A stretch of 64,000 nt of DNA. Source: Ferriphaselus amnicola (GTDB taxonomy: Bacteria; Pseudomonadota; Gammaproteobacteria; Burkholderiales; Gallionellaceae). Location: NCBI RefSeq assembly GCF_000974685.2, contig NZ_AP018738.1:806001-870000 (forward strand). Reading direction: 5' to 3'. Both the position numbers and the translations under genes were made by a program. Shown piece by piece: positions 20,024-30,004 of this stretch. Numbering within the stretch: position 1 is the stretch's first letter; every line of letters begins with the position of its first letter. The notes beneath the pieces were generated by a model. It worked only from the letters and a program-made list of their open reading frames with translations, made no database searches and had not been told where the DNA came from.

Positions 20024-21292
20024 ATGAGTAATTCCCCTTTGCAAGCCGTTCGCGGCATGAATGACATCCTGCCGGACGAGGCGGGACTTTGGTTGTGGTT
20101 CGAAGATACGGTGCGTGATTGGCTGGAAAGCTATGGCTATCGCAATATCCGTATGCCTTTGGTCGAGCCGACCGCGCTGTTCAAACGCGCCATCGGTGAG
20201 GTCACTGACATCGTCGAGAAGGAGATGTACAGCTTCGAAGACAGTCTGAACGGCGACCATCTGACGCTGCGCCCCGAAGGTACGGCCTCCTGCGTGCGCG
20301 CCGTGTTGCAGCACAACCTCCTGTACAATGCGCCGCAGCGTTTGTGGTATGCCGGTCAGATGTTCCGCCATGAGCGTCCGCAGAAGGGGCGCTATCGTCA
20401 GTTTCATCAGATTGGGGTCGAGTCGCTGGGCTTTGTCGGGCCAGACATTGACGCCGAGCAGATCGTGATGTGCGCGCGCCTGTGGCGCAAGCTGGGTATA
20501 CGTGATGTGGCGCTGCAACTGAATACCTTGGGCGATGTGGCTTCGCGTCAACGGCATCGTGACAAGCTCATCACTTATTTCGAGCAATATAAAGATGTGC
20601 TCGATGCTGATGCGACGCGCCGCTTGTACAGCAATCCGCTGCGCATCTTGGACACCAAGAACCCAGCGATGCAGGAATTGGTGGCGGGCGCACCCAAGTT
20701 GATGGACGAATTAGATGCCGAAGCTATCGCGCATTTCGAGGCGGTGCAGGCCCTCTTGAAGCGCCACGACATCGCCTACGAGATCAATCCTCGATTGGTG
20801 CGTGGGCTGGATTACTACAACCGTACCGTGTTCGAGTGGGTGACCACCCGATTAGGCGCGCAAGGTACGATCTGCGCAGGTGGTCGCTACGACGGACTAG
20901 TGGCGCAGATCGGCGGAAAACCTGCGCCAGCCTGTGGTTTTGCGATGGGTGTGGAACGTCTGCTGGCGCTGATGCAAGAAGATGGCATGCAGAATCCGCC
21001 CATGCCGCTGGATGTTTATCTGGTGCATCAGGGCGAACAGGCGAGCGCCTTTGCTACGCTGGTGGCAGAAGCTTTGCGCGACGCTGATCTGCGCGTGCTG
21101 CTGCATTGTGGTGGTGGTAGCTTCAAGTCGCAGATGAAGAAGGCGGACAGTAGCGGAGCAGTCTGCGCCGTCATCATTGGTGACGATGAAGCCGCTGCAA
21201 ACGAAGTTACATTGAAGCCACTACGCGGTGGTGAGCAGGGCAAGGTGGCGCTGGCAGTATTGGCGCAAAAAATCAAAGCATTGACTGAGTAA
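20024..21292 (+). CDS. hisS: Histidyl-tRNA synthetase
   Basis: 422 residues, usual length. A class II synthetase that charges tRNA-His. Motif 2 ([13 protein letters not shown] and [17 protein letters not shown]), the histidine-binding motifs [15 protein letters not shown] and CAGGRYDGL, motif 3 (GFAMGVERL) and the C-terminal anticodon-binding domain are visible. The ribosome site is weak. yfgM follows after 9 bases. Confidence 0.97.
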   Translation: MSNSPLQAVRGMNDILPDEAGLWLWFEDTVRDWLESYGYRNIRMPLVEPTALFKRAIGEVTDIVEKEMYSFEDSLNGDHLTLRPEGTASCVRAVLQHNLLYNAPQRLWYAGQMFRHERPQKGRYRQFHQIGVESLGFVGPDIDAEQIVMCARLWRKLGIRDVALQLNTLGDVASRQRHRDKLITYFEQYKDVLDADATRRLYSNPLRILDTKNPAMQELVAGAPKLMDELDAEAIAHFEAVQALLKRHDIAYEINPRLVRGLDYYNRTVFEWVTTRLGAQGTICAGGRYDGLVAQIGGKPAPACGFAMGVERLLALMQEDGMQNPPMPLDVYLVHQGEQASAFATLVAEALRDADLRVLLHCGGGSFKSQMKKADSSGAVCAVIIGDDEAAANEVTLKPLRGGEQGKVALAVLAQKIKALTE

Positions 21293-21301
21293 GGAACGAA
21301 C

Positions 21302-21940
21302 ATGGCAGCACTGGATTTGCAGGAACAGGAACAGGTTGAGTCGCTCAAGGGCTGGTGGAAAGACAATGGCAAGCGTGTGCTGATTGCGCTGTTGTTGGCG
21401 TCTTTGGGTTTCGCCGCGATCAAAGGATGGAACGTATATCAAGCTGGGCAGACGGCTGAAGCGTCCAAGCTCTATGGCGAATTAGTCAAGCAACTCAGTA
21501 CGGGCGATGCCAAGCGAGTGAACGATGCTGCCGATGCGGTGGCGCAGAAATTTGGTTCCACACCGTTTGCCAGCCGTGCGCAGTTGCTGGCGGCGCAGAT
21601 CAATCTGGTCGATGCACATGACACGGCTCGCGCCAAAGTGCAGTTGCAGTGGGTGGTCGAGCACGCCAAGGAAGAGGGTTTGCAGAACGTCGCTCGTCTC
21701 AAGCTGGGCGCTGCATTGCTGGACGAAAAGAAATATGACGAGGCGCTGAAGTTGGCGGAAGCCAAGCATGGCGAATCGTTCGACGGGCTGTATGCCGATC
21801 TCAAGGGTGACATCCTCAACGCGCAGGGTAAGACCGCTGAAGCTAAAGTGGCTTACAAGGTCGCCTTCGACAAGACCGATGCCAAGAGTATGTATCGCAA
21901 CCTGATCCAGATGAAGCTGGATGCGCTAGGTGGTGCCTGA
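21302..21940 (+). CDS. yfgM: YfgM-family TPR membrane protein
   Basis: 212 residues. A cytoplasmic N-tail (DLQEQEQVESLKGWWKDNGK) and one membrane helix (about 26-44) lead into a periplasmic TPR-like domain. YfgM is an ancillary SecYEG/PpiD chaperone for envelope proteins and is placed next to bamB in proteobacteria. AAGGAA precedes the ATG. bamB begins 1 base after its stop. Confidence 0.92.
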   Translation: MAALDLQEQEQVESLKGWWKDNGKRVLIALLLASLGFAAIKGWNVYQAGQTAEASKLYGELVKQLSTGDAKRVNDAADAVAQKFGSTPFASRAQLLAAQINLVDAHDTARAKVQLQWVVEHAKEEGLQNVARLKLGAALLDEKKYDEALKLAEAKHGESFDGLYADLKGDILNAQGKTAEAKVAYKVAFDKTDAKSMYRNLIQMKLDALGGA

Positions 21941-21941
21941 T

Positions 21942-23096
21942 ATGCGTCGCCTCTTCGCGGTAGGGATGTTGTGTGGGCTGGCTGGCTGCTCTGGCGTTCA
22001 GCATACGATCAAGGATTGGTTCAGCTCGGATCGCGCCAAGGACAATCTGCCTGCCGCGCTGGTGCAGTTCGGCGAGCGTGCAGCGTTCACCGTGCGTTGG
22101 CAGCAAAACGTTGGTGAGATCGGTAACAATCCACTTGCCCCGGTGGTGACTGCGGATGCTGTTTATGCCGCGAATGGCAAGGGCGAGCTGTATCGCTTGT
22201 CGCGCAATGACGGCAAGCAAGCGTGGCATGTCAATGCGGGCTTCGAGATTTCTGGCGGCGTCGGTGCGGGCGAAGGTCTGTTGCTGGTTGGCGGTGCAAA
22301 AGGCGAGCTGGCTGCGTTCGGAGAGGATGGCAAGCTGCGCTGGCAGGTCAAAGTGACTAGCGAGGTGATGAGCGCTCCGCAAGTTGCTGAGGGCGTCGTC
22401 GTGGTGCGTACCGGAGATGGACGCATCGCTGGGTTGGATGCGGCCAATGGTAAGCAGTTGTGGAACTACCTACGCGCTACGCCTTCATTGATCGTGCGTA
22501 GCCACGCAGGTGTGGCGGTTCAGCGTAACGCTGTGTTCGCAGGATTCGCAGGCGGCAAGCTTGCCGCGCTCGATCTGAAGACGGGCGCATTGCTGTGGGA
22601 AACGGCCGTGTCGCAGCCGCGTGGCAACACCGAGTTGGAGCGCATCAGCGATGTGACCAGCACCCCGGTGGTGGACGACGAGCAAGTCTGCGCCATCGCT
22701 TTTCAAGGTCGCCTAGCTTGTTTCGACATCGTACAAGGCAGCTTGCTGTGGAGCCGCGATATTTCGAGCGATAAGGGGCTCTATCTGTTGCGTAAATTCC
22801 TGTATGTCACCGATGCCAATGGCGGCGTGCTCGCGCTCGAAAAGAGTAGCGGCAGCACGGTGTGGAAGAACGAACAGCTGAGTTACCGCAAGACATCGGT
22901 GGCGACGCCATTGGGCGATTGGCTGGTGGTCGGCGATCTGGAAGGATACGTTCATGCTTTGAGTCGTGAGGATGGCAGTTTCGCCTCTCGCCTGAAGACC
23001 GATGGCAGCGCCATTCTGGTCGAGCCAGTCGAATTTGATAAAGGCGTACTGGTGCAGACCCGTGCGGGTGGCTTGTACTCCTTCGCACTACACTGA
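21942..23096 (+). CDS. bamB: Outer membrane protein assembly factor BamB
   Basis: 384 residues. The lipoprotein signal MRRLFAVGMLCGLAGC places the lipidated cysteine at 16. The rest is an eight-bladed beta-propeller of PQQ-like repeats, for example GELYRLSRNDGKQAWHV and GRIAGLDAANGKQLWNY. BamB is a lipoprotein of the BAM complex that inserts beta-barrels into the outer membrane. The ATG at 21942 is chosen over an in-frame GTG at 21930 because it gives a proper signal peptide. Confidence 0.95.
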   Translation: MRRLFAVGMLCGLAGCSGVQHTIKDWFSSDRAKDNLPAALVQFGERAAFTVRWQQNVGEIGNNPLAPVVTADAVYAANGKGELYRLSRNDGKQAWHVNAGFEISGGVGAGEGLLLVGGAKGELAAFGEDGKLRWQVKVTSEVMSAPQVAEGVVVVRTGDGRIAGLDAANGKQLWNYLRATPSLIVRSHAGVAVQRNAVFAGFAGGKLAALDLKTGALLWETAVSQPRGNTELERISDVTSTPVVDDEQVCAIAFQGRLACFDIVQGSLLWSRDISSDKGLYLLRKFLYVTDANGGVLALEKSSGSTVWKNEQLSYRKTSVATPLGDWLVVGDLEGYVHALSREDGSFASRLKTDGSAILVEPVEFDKGVLVQTRAGGLYSFALH

Positions 23097-23108
23097 TCGG
23101 AAAAACAC

Positions 23109-24509
23109 ATGTTGCCAACTCTGGTTCTGGTCGGTCGTCCCAACGTCGGCAAATCCACACTATTCAATCGCCTTACCCGTAGCCGCGATGCGCTAGTGGC
23201 CGATCTGCCGGGGCTGACCCGTGATCGTCACTACGGACGTGGGCGCGTCGGCTCTAAACCTTATCTGGTGGTGGATACCGGCGGTCTGGAGCCGGTGGCC
23301 AAAGACGGCATCTTGCATGAGATGGCGCGGCAGACGCGGCAAGCGGTGGACGAAGCCGATCTAGTGCTGTTCCTCGTGGATGGTCGCGCAGGGTTGACAC
23401 CGCAGGATCGCATCATCGCGCAACAGCTGCGTAAGACTGGTCGCACCGTTTTACTCGTGGTGAATAAGGCCGAAGGGATGCAGCAGGCACGCGTCACCGC
23501 CGAGTTCCACGAACTGGGGCTGGGCACGCCGCTGCCGATCTCCTCCGCCCACGGCGATAACGTGGAAGAGGTCATCGAGATCGCGCTGGAGGAATTCCCT
23601 GAGCCGTCAGAGGATGCAGAAGATAAATCCGACCATCCCAAACTTGCCATCGTTGGACGTCCCAATGTGGGTAAATCTACGCTGGTCAACTCCATTCTGG
23701 GCGAAGAGCGCGTCATCGCGTTCGACCAGCCTGGCACCACGCGCGATTCGATCTATATCGACTTCGAGCGCGAAGGCCGCCAATACACCATCATCGACAC
23801 CGCAGGCGTGCGTCGTCGAGGCAAGATCGACGAGGCGGTGGAAAAGTTCTCCGTCATCAAGACCTTGCAAGCCATCGAAGATGCCAATGTGGTGGTGCTG
23901 GTAGTGGATGCCTCCGATCAGATCACTGAGCAGGATGCGCATATGGCCGACTTCGTGCTGCAAGCTGGGCGTGCGCTGGTGCTGGCAGTCAACAAGTGGG
24001 ACGGGCTGGACAATTATCAGCGAGATACCGCCAAGCGCGATATCGAGCGCAAGCTGCATTTTCTAGGTTTTGCCAAACACCATTTTATTTCGGCGCTGAA
24101 CGGCACCGGTGTGGGAACCGTATTGAAGTCGGTGAACGAAGCGTATGCGGCGGCGATGGCCAAGTTGCCTACGCCTAAATTGACTCGCGTGTTGCAGATG
24201 GCGATCGAGAAGCAGCAACCGCCGCGCAGTTCGGTGTCGCGTCCCAAGATGCGTTATGCCCACCAAGGCGGCAGCAACCCGCCGCTCATCATCGTCCACG
24301 GCAGTGGATTGGATAAAGTGCCGGACAGCTATTCCCGTTATCTGGAGCGCGTGTTCATGGAGGCGTTCAGTCTGCAAGGCACCCCGCTGCGCATCCAGTT
24401 CAACTCCAGCAAGAACCCGTTCGCCGACCGTGCGCCCAAACCGCTGACCGAGGACGAGCAACGCGCCGCCCACCGCGCCCGCATCCGTGGTCGCAGGATG
24501 TACGGCTAG
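23109..24509 (+). CDS. der: Ribosome assembly GTPase Der (EngA)
   Basis: 466 residues with two tandem GTPase domains: G1 motifs [14 protein letters not shown] near residue 9 and [14 protein letters not shown] near 184, DTGG and DTAG switch motifs, and NKAE / NKWD G4 motifs. A KH-like C-terminal domain (about 360-440) and a basic tail follow. Der matures the 50S subunit. It is the last gene of the conserved ndk-to-der order. Confidence 0.97.
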   Translation: MLPTLVLVGRPNVGKSTLFNRLTRSRDALVADLPGLTRDRHYGRGRVGSKPYLVVDTGGLEPVAKDGILHEMARQTRQAVDEADLVLFLVDGRAGLTPQDRIIAQQLRKTGRTVLLVVNKAEGMQQARVTAEFHELGLGTPLPISSAHGDNVEEVIEIALEEFPEPSEDAEDKSDHPKLAIVGRPNVGKSTLVNSILGEERVIAFDQPGTTRDSIYIDFEREGRQYTIIDTAGVRRRGKIDEAVEKFSVIKTLQAIEDANVVVLVVDASDQITEQDAHMADFVLQAGRALVLAVNKWDGLDNYQRDTAKRDIERKLHFLGFAKHHFISALNGTGVGTVLKSVNEAYAAAMAKLPTPKLTRVLQMAIEKQQPPRSSVSRPKMRYAHQGGSNPPLIIVHGSGLDKVPDSYSRYLERVFMEAFSLQGTPLRIQFNSSKNPFADRAPKPLTEDEQRAAHRARIRGRRMYG

Positions 24510-24570
24510 GCCAGAATTGTTCTCTCTTCCCCTGACATTTGCGGAATGAAATCCTGCTAGGGTGACAGCC

Positions 24571-27500
24571 ATGAATACCTCGTGGACATGGCTTGTTGTG
24601 GCGCGACTCTTCCTTGCTTTAGGGTTGTTGCTGACGATGTCCACGCCGCTGATGGCATCACCCGTGCTGCGGGTAGATGACTTTACGCGGACGCTCCCAG
24701 CGTCTTCCTACATCGACTATCTGGAAGACCGGGCGGGCACGCTGACCATCGACGAAGTGTCCTCGCCGACCTTGGCGAATCAGTTCCACTCGGCGGCCTC
24801 CGCCCGAACTGGGGGCGGAGACATCAATTTCGGCTATTCCAACTCGGCTTACTGGTTACGGCTCACGCTTGAATCCCGTGATGTGACTGCTCAGTCGCAC
24901 TTGCTGGAAGTGGCTTTCCCAACGCTGGATCAGATCGAATTTTATCGCTCCAATGCAAGCGGCTGGGATCGCACGGTCATGGGCGATTCCTTGCCATTTT
25001 CTGCGCGCCCGCTGAGTCACCCTAATTTTGTTGTCCCGTTGCCCCTGTCGCAGGGTCAAACGACGGTATATTTGCGTGTGAATTCGGCAGGGACGCTGAC
25101 CATCCCCGTCAGAGTGTGGCGGCAGGAGGCCTTCTCCGCTTACGATCAACGTCTGCATACCTTGCTGGCGCTGTATTTCGGCCTGATGCTGTCGTTGTCG
25201 CTCTACAACCTGATGTTGTACGCATCGCTGCGTGATCGTAACTATTTGAATTACGTTCTGGCAGCCCTTGGCATGACCATCGGCCAACTGGCGATGAGCG
25301 GTATGGGGAGTCAATACCTATGGCCGGATTGGCCGCAACTGGGCAACGTCGCATTGCCATTGGGGTTCGGTGTGGCGGGATTCTTTGGTGCGCGCTTCGT
25401 GCAGAGTTTCCTCGATACGGCTAGGACATCCCCTCTGCATCATCGGGTGATGTCGGTGTTCGCCGGCCTGTTTTTGTTGACCGTGGTTTTTCCGGTGTGG
25501 TTCGCTTACCAATGGGCGGCGGTGATGGTTTCGTTGCTGGGCGCATTGTTCCCGATATTTGCCATCAGCAATGCGGTGGTCTGCTGGCGTCGTGGTAACC
25601 GCAGTGCTTGGTTGTTCCTGTTGGCTTGGGCGATGCCGCTGATCGGCACTTCCCTATTGGGGCTGCGCAACCTCGGTTGGGTGCCGACTAACTTTCTCTC
25701 GACCTATATGCTGATGATAGGCACTGCGCTGGAGATGCTGTTGCTCTCGTTCGCTTTGGCAGATCGCATCCAGAGCTTGAGGTACGAGAAAGAGTCTGCG
25801 CAGAACGATGCCATCTACGCCATCGGCCACCTGCTGCGTTCGGTCATCAACGCCATTCCTGAGTTTATTTTCTACAAAGACAAGAACGGCGTGTTCCTCG
25901 GATGCAATAAGGCATTCGAGGAATTCCTAGGGCGTAGCGAGCAGGAAATCGTCGGGAGCACTAGCTTTGAGCTGATGCTTCATGACAGAGCCGCTGCTTT
26001 TCAGGAACAGGATATTTATGTGCTCACCTCGGGCGAGTCGCTGCACCATGAGGAGTTTCTACAACACGCCGATGGACGGACGCTGTTCGTGGAGGAGAAT
26101 AAATGGCCGTTGCGAGATCCCTCTGGCAAGGTGATCGGGCTGGTCGGCATCGTCCGTGATACGACCGAGCGGCATCGACTGATCGAGCTGGAGCGCTTCC
26201 GCAACCGTATCTTCGAGTTGTTGGCTTACAACAATAATCTGTCAGACATCTTGGTCGAAATCGTACGTTATGTCGAGCAAGCGCACGATGGATTGATCGC
26301 CTCTATCCTGTTGCTTGACGAGAGCGGGCGGCGCTTGAGGCTGGGCGCTTCATGCAGCTTGCCGGACTTCATCCAGCAAGCCATCGACGGATTGTTGGTG
26401 GCAGATGGCAACACGCCCTGCGGGACGGCAGCCTTCCGTAACGAGCGGGTCGTTGCCGAAAACCTGCAAACCGACGCGGCATGGGCACCTTATCGGGAGC
26501 TCGCCACGCGCAGTGAGTTGTGCTCGTGCTGGTCCGAGCCCATTCACTCTGCCAAGGGCGAAGTGTTGGGCACGTTTGCGATCTATCAGCGTCATCCGGG
26601 GCTGCCCACTCCCGCAGACATCAAGCTGATTCAGCAGGCGGCCACATTGGCCAGCATCGCCATCGAGCGCAAGCGTGCCGAGGATACTATCTGGCGGCAA
26701 GCCAATTACGACACGGTGACGCATCTGCCCAACCGGCGCTTGTTCCGAGACCGGCTGGAGCAGGAGATCCGTCGTGCCCAGCGCGAGCAGCGACTGCTAG
26801 CGCTGTTGTTCATCGACCTGGATCGCTTCAAGGAGGTAAACGATACACTGGGGCATGATGCGGGCGATGCTTTACTGGTGGAGGCGGCGCATCGCATCAG
26901 CGCCACCATCCGCGATACCGATACGGCAGCGCGCATCGGTGGCGATGAGTTCACCATCATCATGCCGCAACTGTTGGACACCCGCCGGGTCGAGGAGGTG
27001 GCGCAAATGCTGGTGGATGCGCTGGCGGTGCCGTTCCAAGTCGGTCACGAGATGGTCTATTTGTCCGGCAGTATCGGCATCACCATCTATCCCAACGATG
27101 CTGGCGATCTGGAAAACTTGCTGAAGAATGCCGATCAGGCGATGTACGTCGCCAAGAATCGGGGGCGGAGCTGCTACAGCTTCTTCACCAGCGGGATGCA
27201 GGAACAGGCCCAGCAACGGCAGGCGCTGGTACGCGATCTGCGTACTGCATTGGCGCACGACGAGTTTCGCGTGTACTTCCAGCCTATCGTGGCGATGGGC
27301 AGCGGGCGTATCGTCAAGGCCGAAGCCTTGATCCGCTGGCAGCATCCGCAGCGTGGTCTGGTCAGTCCGATGGAGTTCATCCCACTGGCGGAGGAGGTCG
27401 GACTGATCGGCGACATCGGTGATTGGGTGTTGCGTGAGTCGCTGCGTTGGATGAAGCGTTGGCACGATCGGGGGGCGAGTTGTCGGCAGGTGAGCGTGAA

Positions 27501-27984
27501 CATGTCGCCGAACCAGTTCATCGGTGAGGCGAGCGAGGTGTGGCTAGAACAGCTGCGTAATACCGATCTGCCGGGCGAGTGTCTGATTATCGAGATCACC
27601 GAAGGTTTGCTGCTGAATGAGCGGGCGAGTGTCATCGAGAAGTTGGCGCAGTTCCGTGCCGCCGGAGTGCAGATCGCCGTGGATGACTTCGGTACCGGCT
27701 ATTCGGCCTTGGCTTACCTGAAGAAATTCGACGTGGATTTCCTCAAGATCGACCGCTCTTTCGTGCGCGATCTGGCCACGGATCCCAGCGACCTCGCGCT
27801 GTCTGAGGCCATCATCGTGATGGCACACAAACTCGGCCTGCGCGTGGTGGCCGAAGGCGCGGAGACGGTGGAGCAGCGCGATATTCTTGCCGCAGCCGGA
27901 TGCGATTTTGCCCAAGGCTATCTATACGCCAAGCCCATGCCGGCGGAAGCGTTCGACGCAATGATGGCAGGAAGCTTGTCTTGA
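24571..27984 (+). CDS. Membrane sensor with 7TMR-DISM, PAS, GAF, GGDEF and EAL domains
   Basis: 1137 residues. A signal peptide (1 to about 30) leads to a periplasmic 7TMR-DISMED2-type domain (about 35-165), seven membrane helices (about 180-390), PAS (about 415-535), GAF (about 550-700), GGDEF (about 705-865) and EAL (about 880-1125). The GGDEF motif is intact at 790-794 (RIGGDEFTIIM), and the EAL motif at 918-920 (KAEALIRW) has the downstream DDFGTGY and ITEGLL. It may therefore make or break c-di-GMP depending on its signals. DISMED2 domains are thought to bind carbohydrate-like ligands. ATG at 24571 is preceded by AGGGTGA; an in-frame GTG lies 9 bases upstream. Confidence 0.93.
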   Translation: MNTSWTWLVVARLFLALGLLLTMSTPLMASPVLRVDDFTRTLPASSYIDYLEDRAGTLTIDEVSSPTLANQFHSAASARTGGGDINFGYSNSAYWLRLTLESRDVTAQSHLLEVAFPTLDQIEFYRSNASGWDRTVMGDSLPFSARPLSHPNFVVPLPLSQGQTTVYLRVNSAGTLTIPVRVWRQEAFSAYDQRLHTLLALYFGLMLSLSLYNLMLYASLRDRNYLNYVLAALGMTIGQLAMSGMGSQYLWPDWPQLGNVALPLGFGVAGFFGARFVQSFLDTARTSPLHHRVMSVFAGLFLLTVVFPVWFAYQWAAVMVSLLGALFPIFAISNAVVCWRRGNRSAWLFLLAWAMPLIGTSLLGLRNLGWVPTNFLSTYMLMIGTALEMLLLSFALADRIQSLRYEKESAQNDAIYAIGHLLRSVINAIPEFIFYKDKNGVFLGCNKAFEEFLGRSEQEIVGSTSFELMLHDRAAAFQEQDIYVLTSGESLHHEEFLQHADGRTLFVEENKWPLRDPSGKVIGLVGIVRDTTERHRLIELERFRNRIFELLAYNNNLSDILVEIVRYVEQAHDGLIASILLLDESGRRLRLGASCSLPDFIQQAIDGLLVADGNTPCGTAAFRNERVVAENLQTDAAWAPYRELATRSELCSCWSEPIHSAKGEVLGTFAIYQRHPGLPTPADIKLIQQAATLASIAIERKRAEDTIWRQANYDTVTHLPNRRLFRDRLEQEIRRAQREQRLLALLFIDLDRFKEVNDTLGHDAGDALLVEAAHRISATIRDTDTAARIGGDEFTIIMPQLLDTRRVEEVAQMLVDALAVPFQVGHEMVYLSGSIGITIYPNDAGDLENLLKNADQAMYVAKNRGRSCYSFFTSGMQEQAQQRQALVRDLRTALAHDEFRVYFQPIVAMGSGRIVKAEALIRWQHPQRGLVSPMEFIPLAEEVGLIGDIGDWVLRESLRWMKRWHDRGASCRQVSVNMSPNQFIGEASEVWLEQLRNTDLPGECLIIEITEGLLLNERASVIEKLAQFRAAGVQIAVDDFGTGYSALAYLKKFDVDFLKIDRSFVRDLATDPSDLALSEAIIVMAHKLGLRVVAEGAETVEQRDILAAAGCDFAQGYLYAKPMPAEAFDAMMAGSLS

Positions 27985-28067
27985 TTCAGATTTCGCCCGC
28001 CGAAAGAGTAGGGCTGTTTGACCGATCTGCTACGGCGCGGCCCTATCTTGATAAATACACTCAACCA

Positions 28068-28096
28068 TTGTCCCAGCAGGGAGAATTCGCTACAAT
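28068..28096 (+). promoter_or_regulatory. Probable sodB promoter
   Basis: TTGTCC (28068-28073) and TACAAT (28091-28096) have a 17-base spacer, and the -10 box is followed by CGCGCACC. The start would be near 28103, about 26 bases before the sodB ATG. Confidence 0.6.
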
Positions 28097-28128
28097 CGCG
28101 CACCAAACAATTTCATAAGGAGACCGCA

Positions 28129-28713
28129 ATGGAACACCAACTACCCGCACTGCCGTTCGCCAAGGATGCCCTCGCGCCGCACATGTCCGCCGAGACCTTC
28201 GATTACCACTATGCCAAGCACCATCAGGCTTACGTCACCAACCTGAACAACCTGATCAAGGGTACCGAGTACGAAAGCCTTGATCTCGAAGCCATCGTCA
28301 AGAAGGCTCCGGCGGGCGGCATCTACAACAATTCTGCGCAAGTGTGGAACCACACCTTCTTCTGGAACTGCCTGACTCCGAACGGCGGTGGTGCACCTTC
28401 CGGCGCGCTGGCAGCCGCGATCAACGCCAAGTGGGGTTCGCTGGACGAATTCAAAAAAGCGTTCCAAGCTTCCGCCGTGGGCAACTTCGGTTCCGGCTGG
28501 ACTTGGCTGGTGAAGAAAGCCGACGGCTCGGTGGATATCGTCAACATGGGTGCCGCCGGTACACCGCTGACCACCGGCGACAAGGCACTGCTGTGCGTGG
28601 ACGTGTGGGAACACGCTTACTACATCGACTACCGCAACATGCGCCCCAAGTTCGTCGAGACCTTCCTGAATAACTTGGTGAACTGGAGCTTTGCTGAAGC
28701 GAATTTCGCTTAA
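28129..28713 (+). CDS. sodB: Superoxide dismutase [Fe]
   Basis: 194 residues, cytoplasmic. It dismutates superoxide. Metal ligands are H27 (FDYHYAKHH), the histidine in WNHTFFW, and the aspartate and histidine of DVWEHAYY. The SAQVWNHTFFW glutamine is the Fe-type signature, where Mn enzymes have glycine. AAGGAG lies 5 bases before the ATG at 28129. It is monocistronic with its own promoter and terminator. An iron cofactor would suit a cell with high iron. Confidence 0.97.
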   Translation: MEHQLPALPFAKDALAPHMSAETFDYHYAKHHQAYVTNLNNLIKGTEYESLDLEAIVKKAPAGGIYNNSAQVWNHTFFWNCLTPNGGGAPSGALAAAINAKWGSLDEFKKAFQASAVGNFGSGWTWLVKKADGSVDIVNMGAAGTPLTTGDKALLCVDVWEHAYYIDYRNMRPKFVETFLNNLVNWSFAEANFA

Positions 28714-28733
28714 GTCTGGTTTTTAGCCCAGCA

Positions 28734-28764
28734 AAAAGCCCGGTGATCCGGGCTTTTGTTTTTT
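28734..28764 (+). terminator. sodB terminator
   Basis: AAAAGCCCGG (28734-28743) and CCGGGCTTTT (28748-28757) form a perfect 10-bp stem with a TGAT loop, followed by GTTTTTT. Confidence 0.92.
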
Positions 28765-28805
28765 CGTCGACTCGTAAACGAGTGGCTGATTTTAGCCCTC
28801 TCTAC

Positions 28806-29582
28806 CTAGCTATAGGGCTTGAGCCAATCAACTAAGTTGTTGAAGTCTCTCAGACCAATGCGATTTCCAATCCTGAGTTGTTCCTCTATTGCATCTTTCG
28901 TGAAGAAAGACGAGGTAATAATTAATCCTTGATTTGCTCGATGTGCTTCGGTGACACCATACAACCCTCTTACAATCTCAACTCCAACCTTATTTTCTTG
29001 CTTGTATCGCTTACACTCTGCCAACACTATTGTAGATGTAATTCCATCGTTGATTTTAGCGAGTAGGTCATATCCACCGTCTCTTGTAGCTTGAGTTAAA
29101 GACACCTCATAACCTCGGTCTGAAAATAGCTTGGCAATTAACTCCTCGAATTTCCTCGGTGGTAGTTGGTAGAGGAGCTTTGGGTTGTGAGCCATGAGGG
29201 ATATAAGTTCTTCGTTTATATCCTCAAAAAGTACAATTTGACGCGGCTCAATGAGCTTTTGCTCATACAACAATTCAGAGCTTATTGACGCATCGTAGTT
29301 TCCTCTTTGAGATGTTCTCAAATATTGTAGAAGTGAGCTCTTGTGAGTCAACTTAATGCGATGGAGTGGTGTCAGGTTTCTAATGCCTGCCCTTTCAAAT
29401 TGGTCAATCAATAGTTCTACAGGTTGATGCAACTCATCGGCAAAATGGGCAACGGTTCCTTTGGGGTGATTTGATACTCCTTTGGGAATTAGCATTTCCA
29501 TAAGCTCATCAAAATCATTACGGTGCTTTGCTTGATCCTGAGTCTCAAGACGTTTAAACAGCTCTTTAGTGCGCTTATTCAT
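28806..29582 (-). CDS. Mrr-like restriction endonuclease with N-terminal IF2_N-like domain
   Basis: 258 residues. The C-terminal half (about 136-240) is an Mrr_cat-type PD-(D/E)xK nuclease: FEELIAKLFSDRGYEV, then DGGYDLLAK with D172, then AECKRY with E189 and K191, and VEIVRGLYGV. Residues about 41-92 (TVAHFADELHQPVELLIDQF onward) look like the helical N-terminal domain of initiation factor IF-2, a possible nucleic-acid-binding module. No methylase or ATPase lies nearby, so it may be a modification-dependent (type IV) enzyme. The gene is clearly AT-rich (near 40% GC in the lines I counted), which suggests transfer. Target and activity are unknown. Confidence 0.75.
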   Translation of the reverse strand: MNKRTKELFKRLETQDQAKHRNDFDELMEMLIPKGVSNHPKGTVAHFADELHQPVELLIDQFERAGIRNLTPLHRIKLTHKSSLLQYLRTSQRGNYDASISSELLYEQKLIEPRQIVLFEDINEELISLMAHNPKLLYQLPPRKFEELIAKLFSDRGYEVSLTQATRDGGYDLLAKINDGITSTIVLAECKRYKQENKVGVEIVRGLYGVTEAHRANQGLIITSSFFTKDAIEEQLRIGNRIGLRDFNNLVDWLKPYS

Positions 29583-29775
29583 CTAGGGTGATCTATGGTA
29601 GTTGAGTGAGGGCAGGTCTTAACTGATGTACACAACGATTTTTACAAGATGAAGCTCAATGGCAATGTGATTTTTATGAAATTTCTTGCCAGAATAGATT
29701 GCGCCCAATTTACTCCAGTTAGATGCGCATCTACAAGTCCTGCACATGCGTTGCGTATAGAGTTCACTCTTCTAT

Positions 29776-29988
29776 CTAGCGCTTGCGCAGCGGATCAAGC
29801 AAATGCGATAGCCCGTTGTGATCCAGTTCCTGCATCAGCTCCAGCAGGCGACCGATCTCGCCGGGCGGGAAGCCGGTGCGGGCGAACCAGTTGAGGTAAT
29901 TGCCGGGCAGGTTGGCGATCAGTGTTCCCTTGTGTTTGCCGTAAGGCATGGCGAGGGTGACTAGGCGCTGAAGGTCTTCGGGCTGCAT
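29776..29988 (-). CDS. DUF3820 small protein
   Basis: 70 residues. The motif MPYGKHKGTLIANLPGNYLNWFAR is the core of DUF3820, a small family without a settled role. It starts 16 bases after rimO on the same strand and is probably the last gene of the ZIP-rimO operon. Confidence 0.82.
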   Translation of the reverse strand: MQPEDLQRLVTLAMPYGKHKGTLIANLPGNYLNWFARTGFPPGEIGRLLELMQELDHNGLSHLLDPLRKR

Positions 29989-30004
29989 GCGATCAGCGAC
30001 AGCT

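Noticed and set aside
29583-29775. Possible small gene or RNA beside the Mrr-like nuclease
   Set aside because: There is a TAGATTGCGCCC promoter-like string, but no plus-strand gene or terminator follows it.
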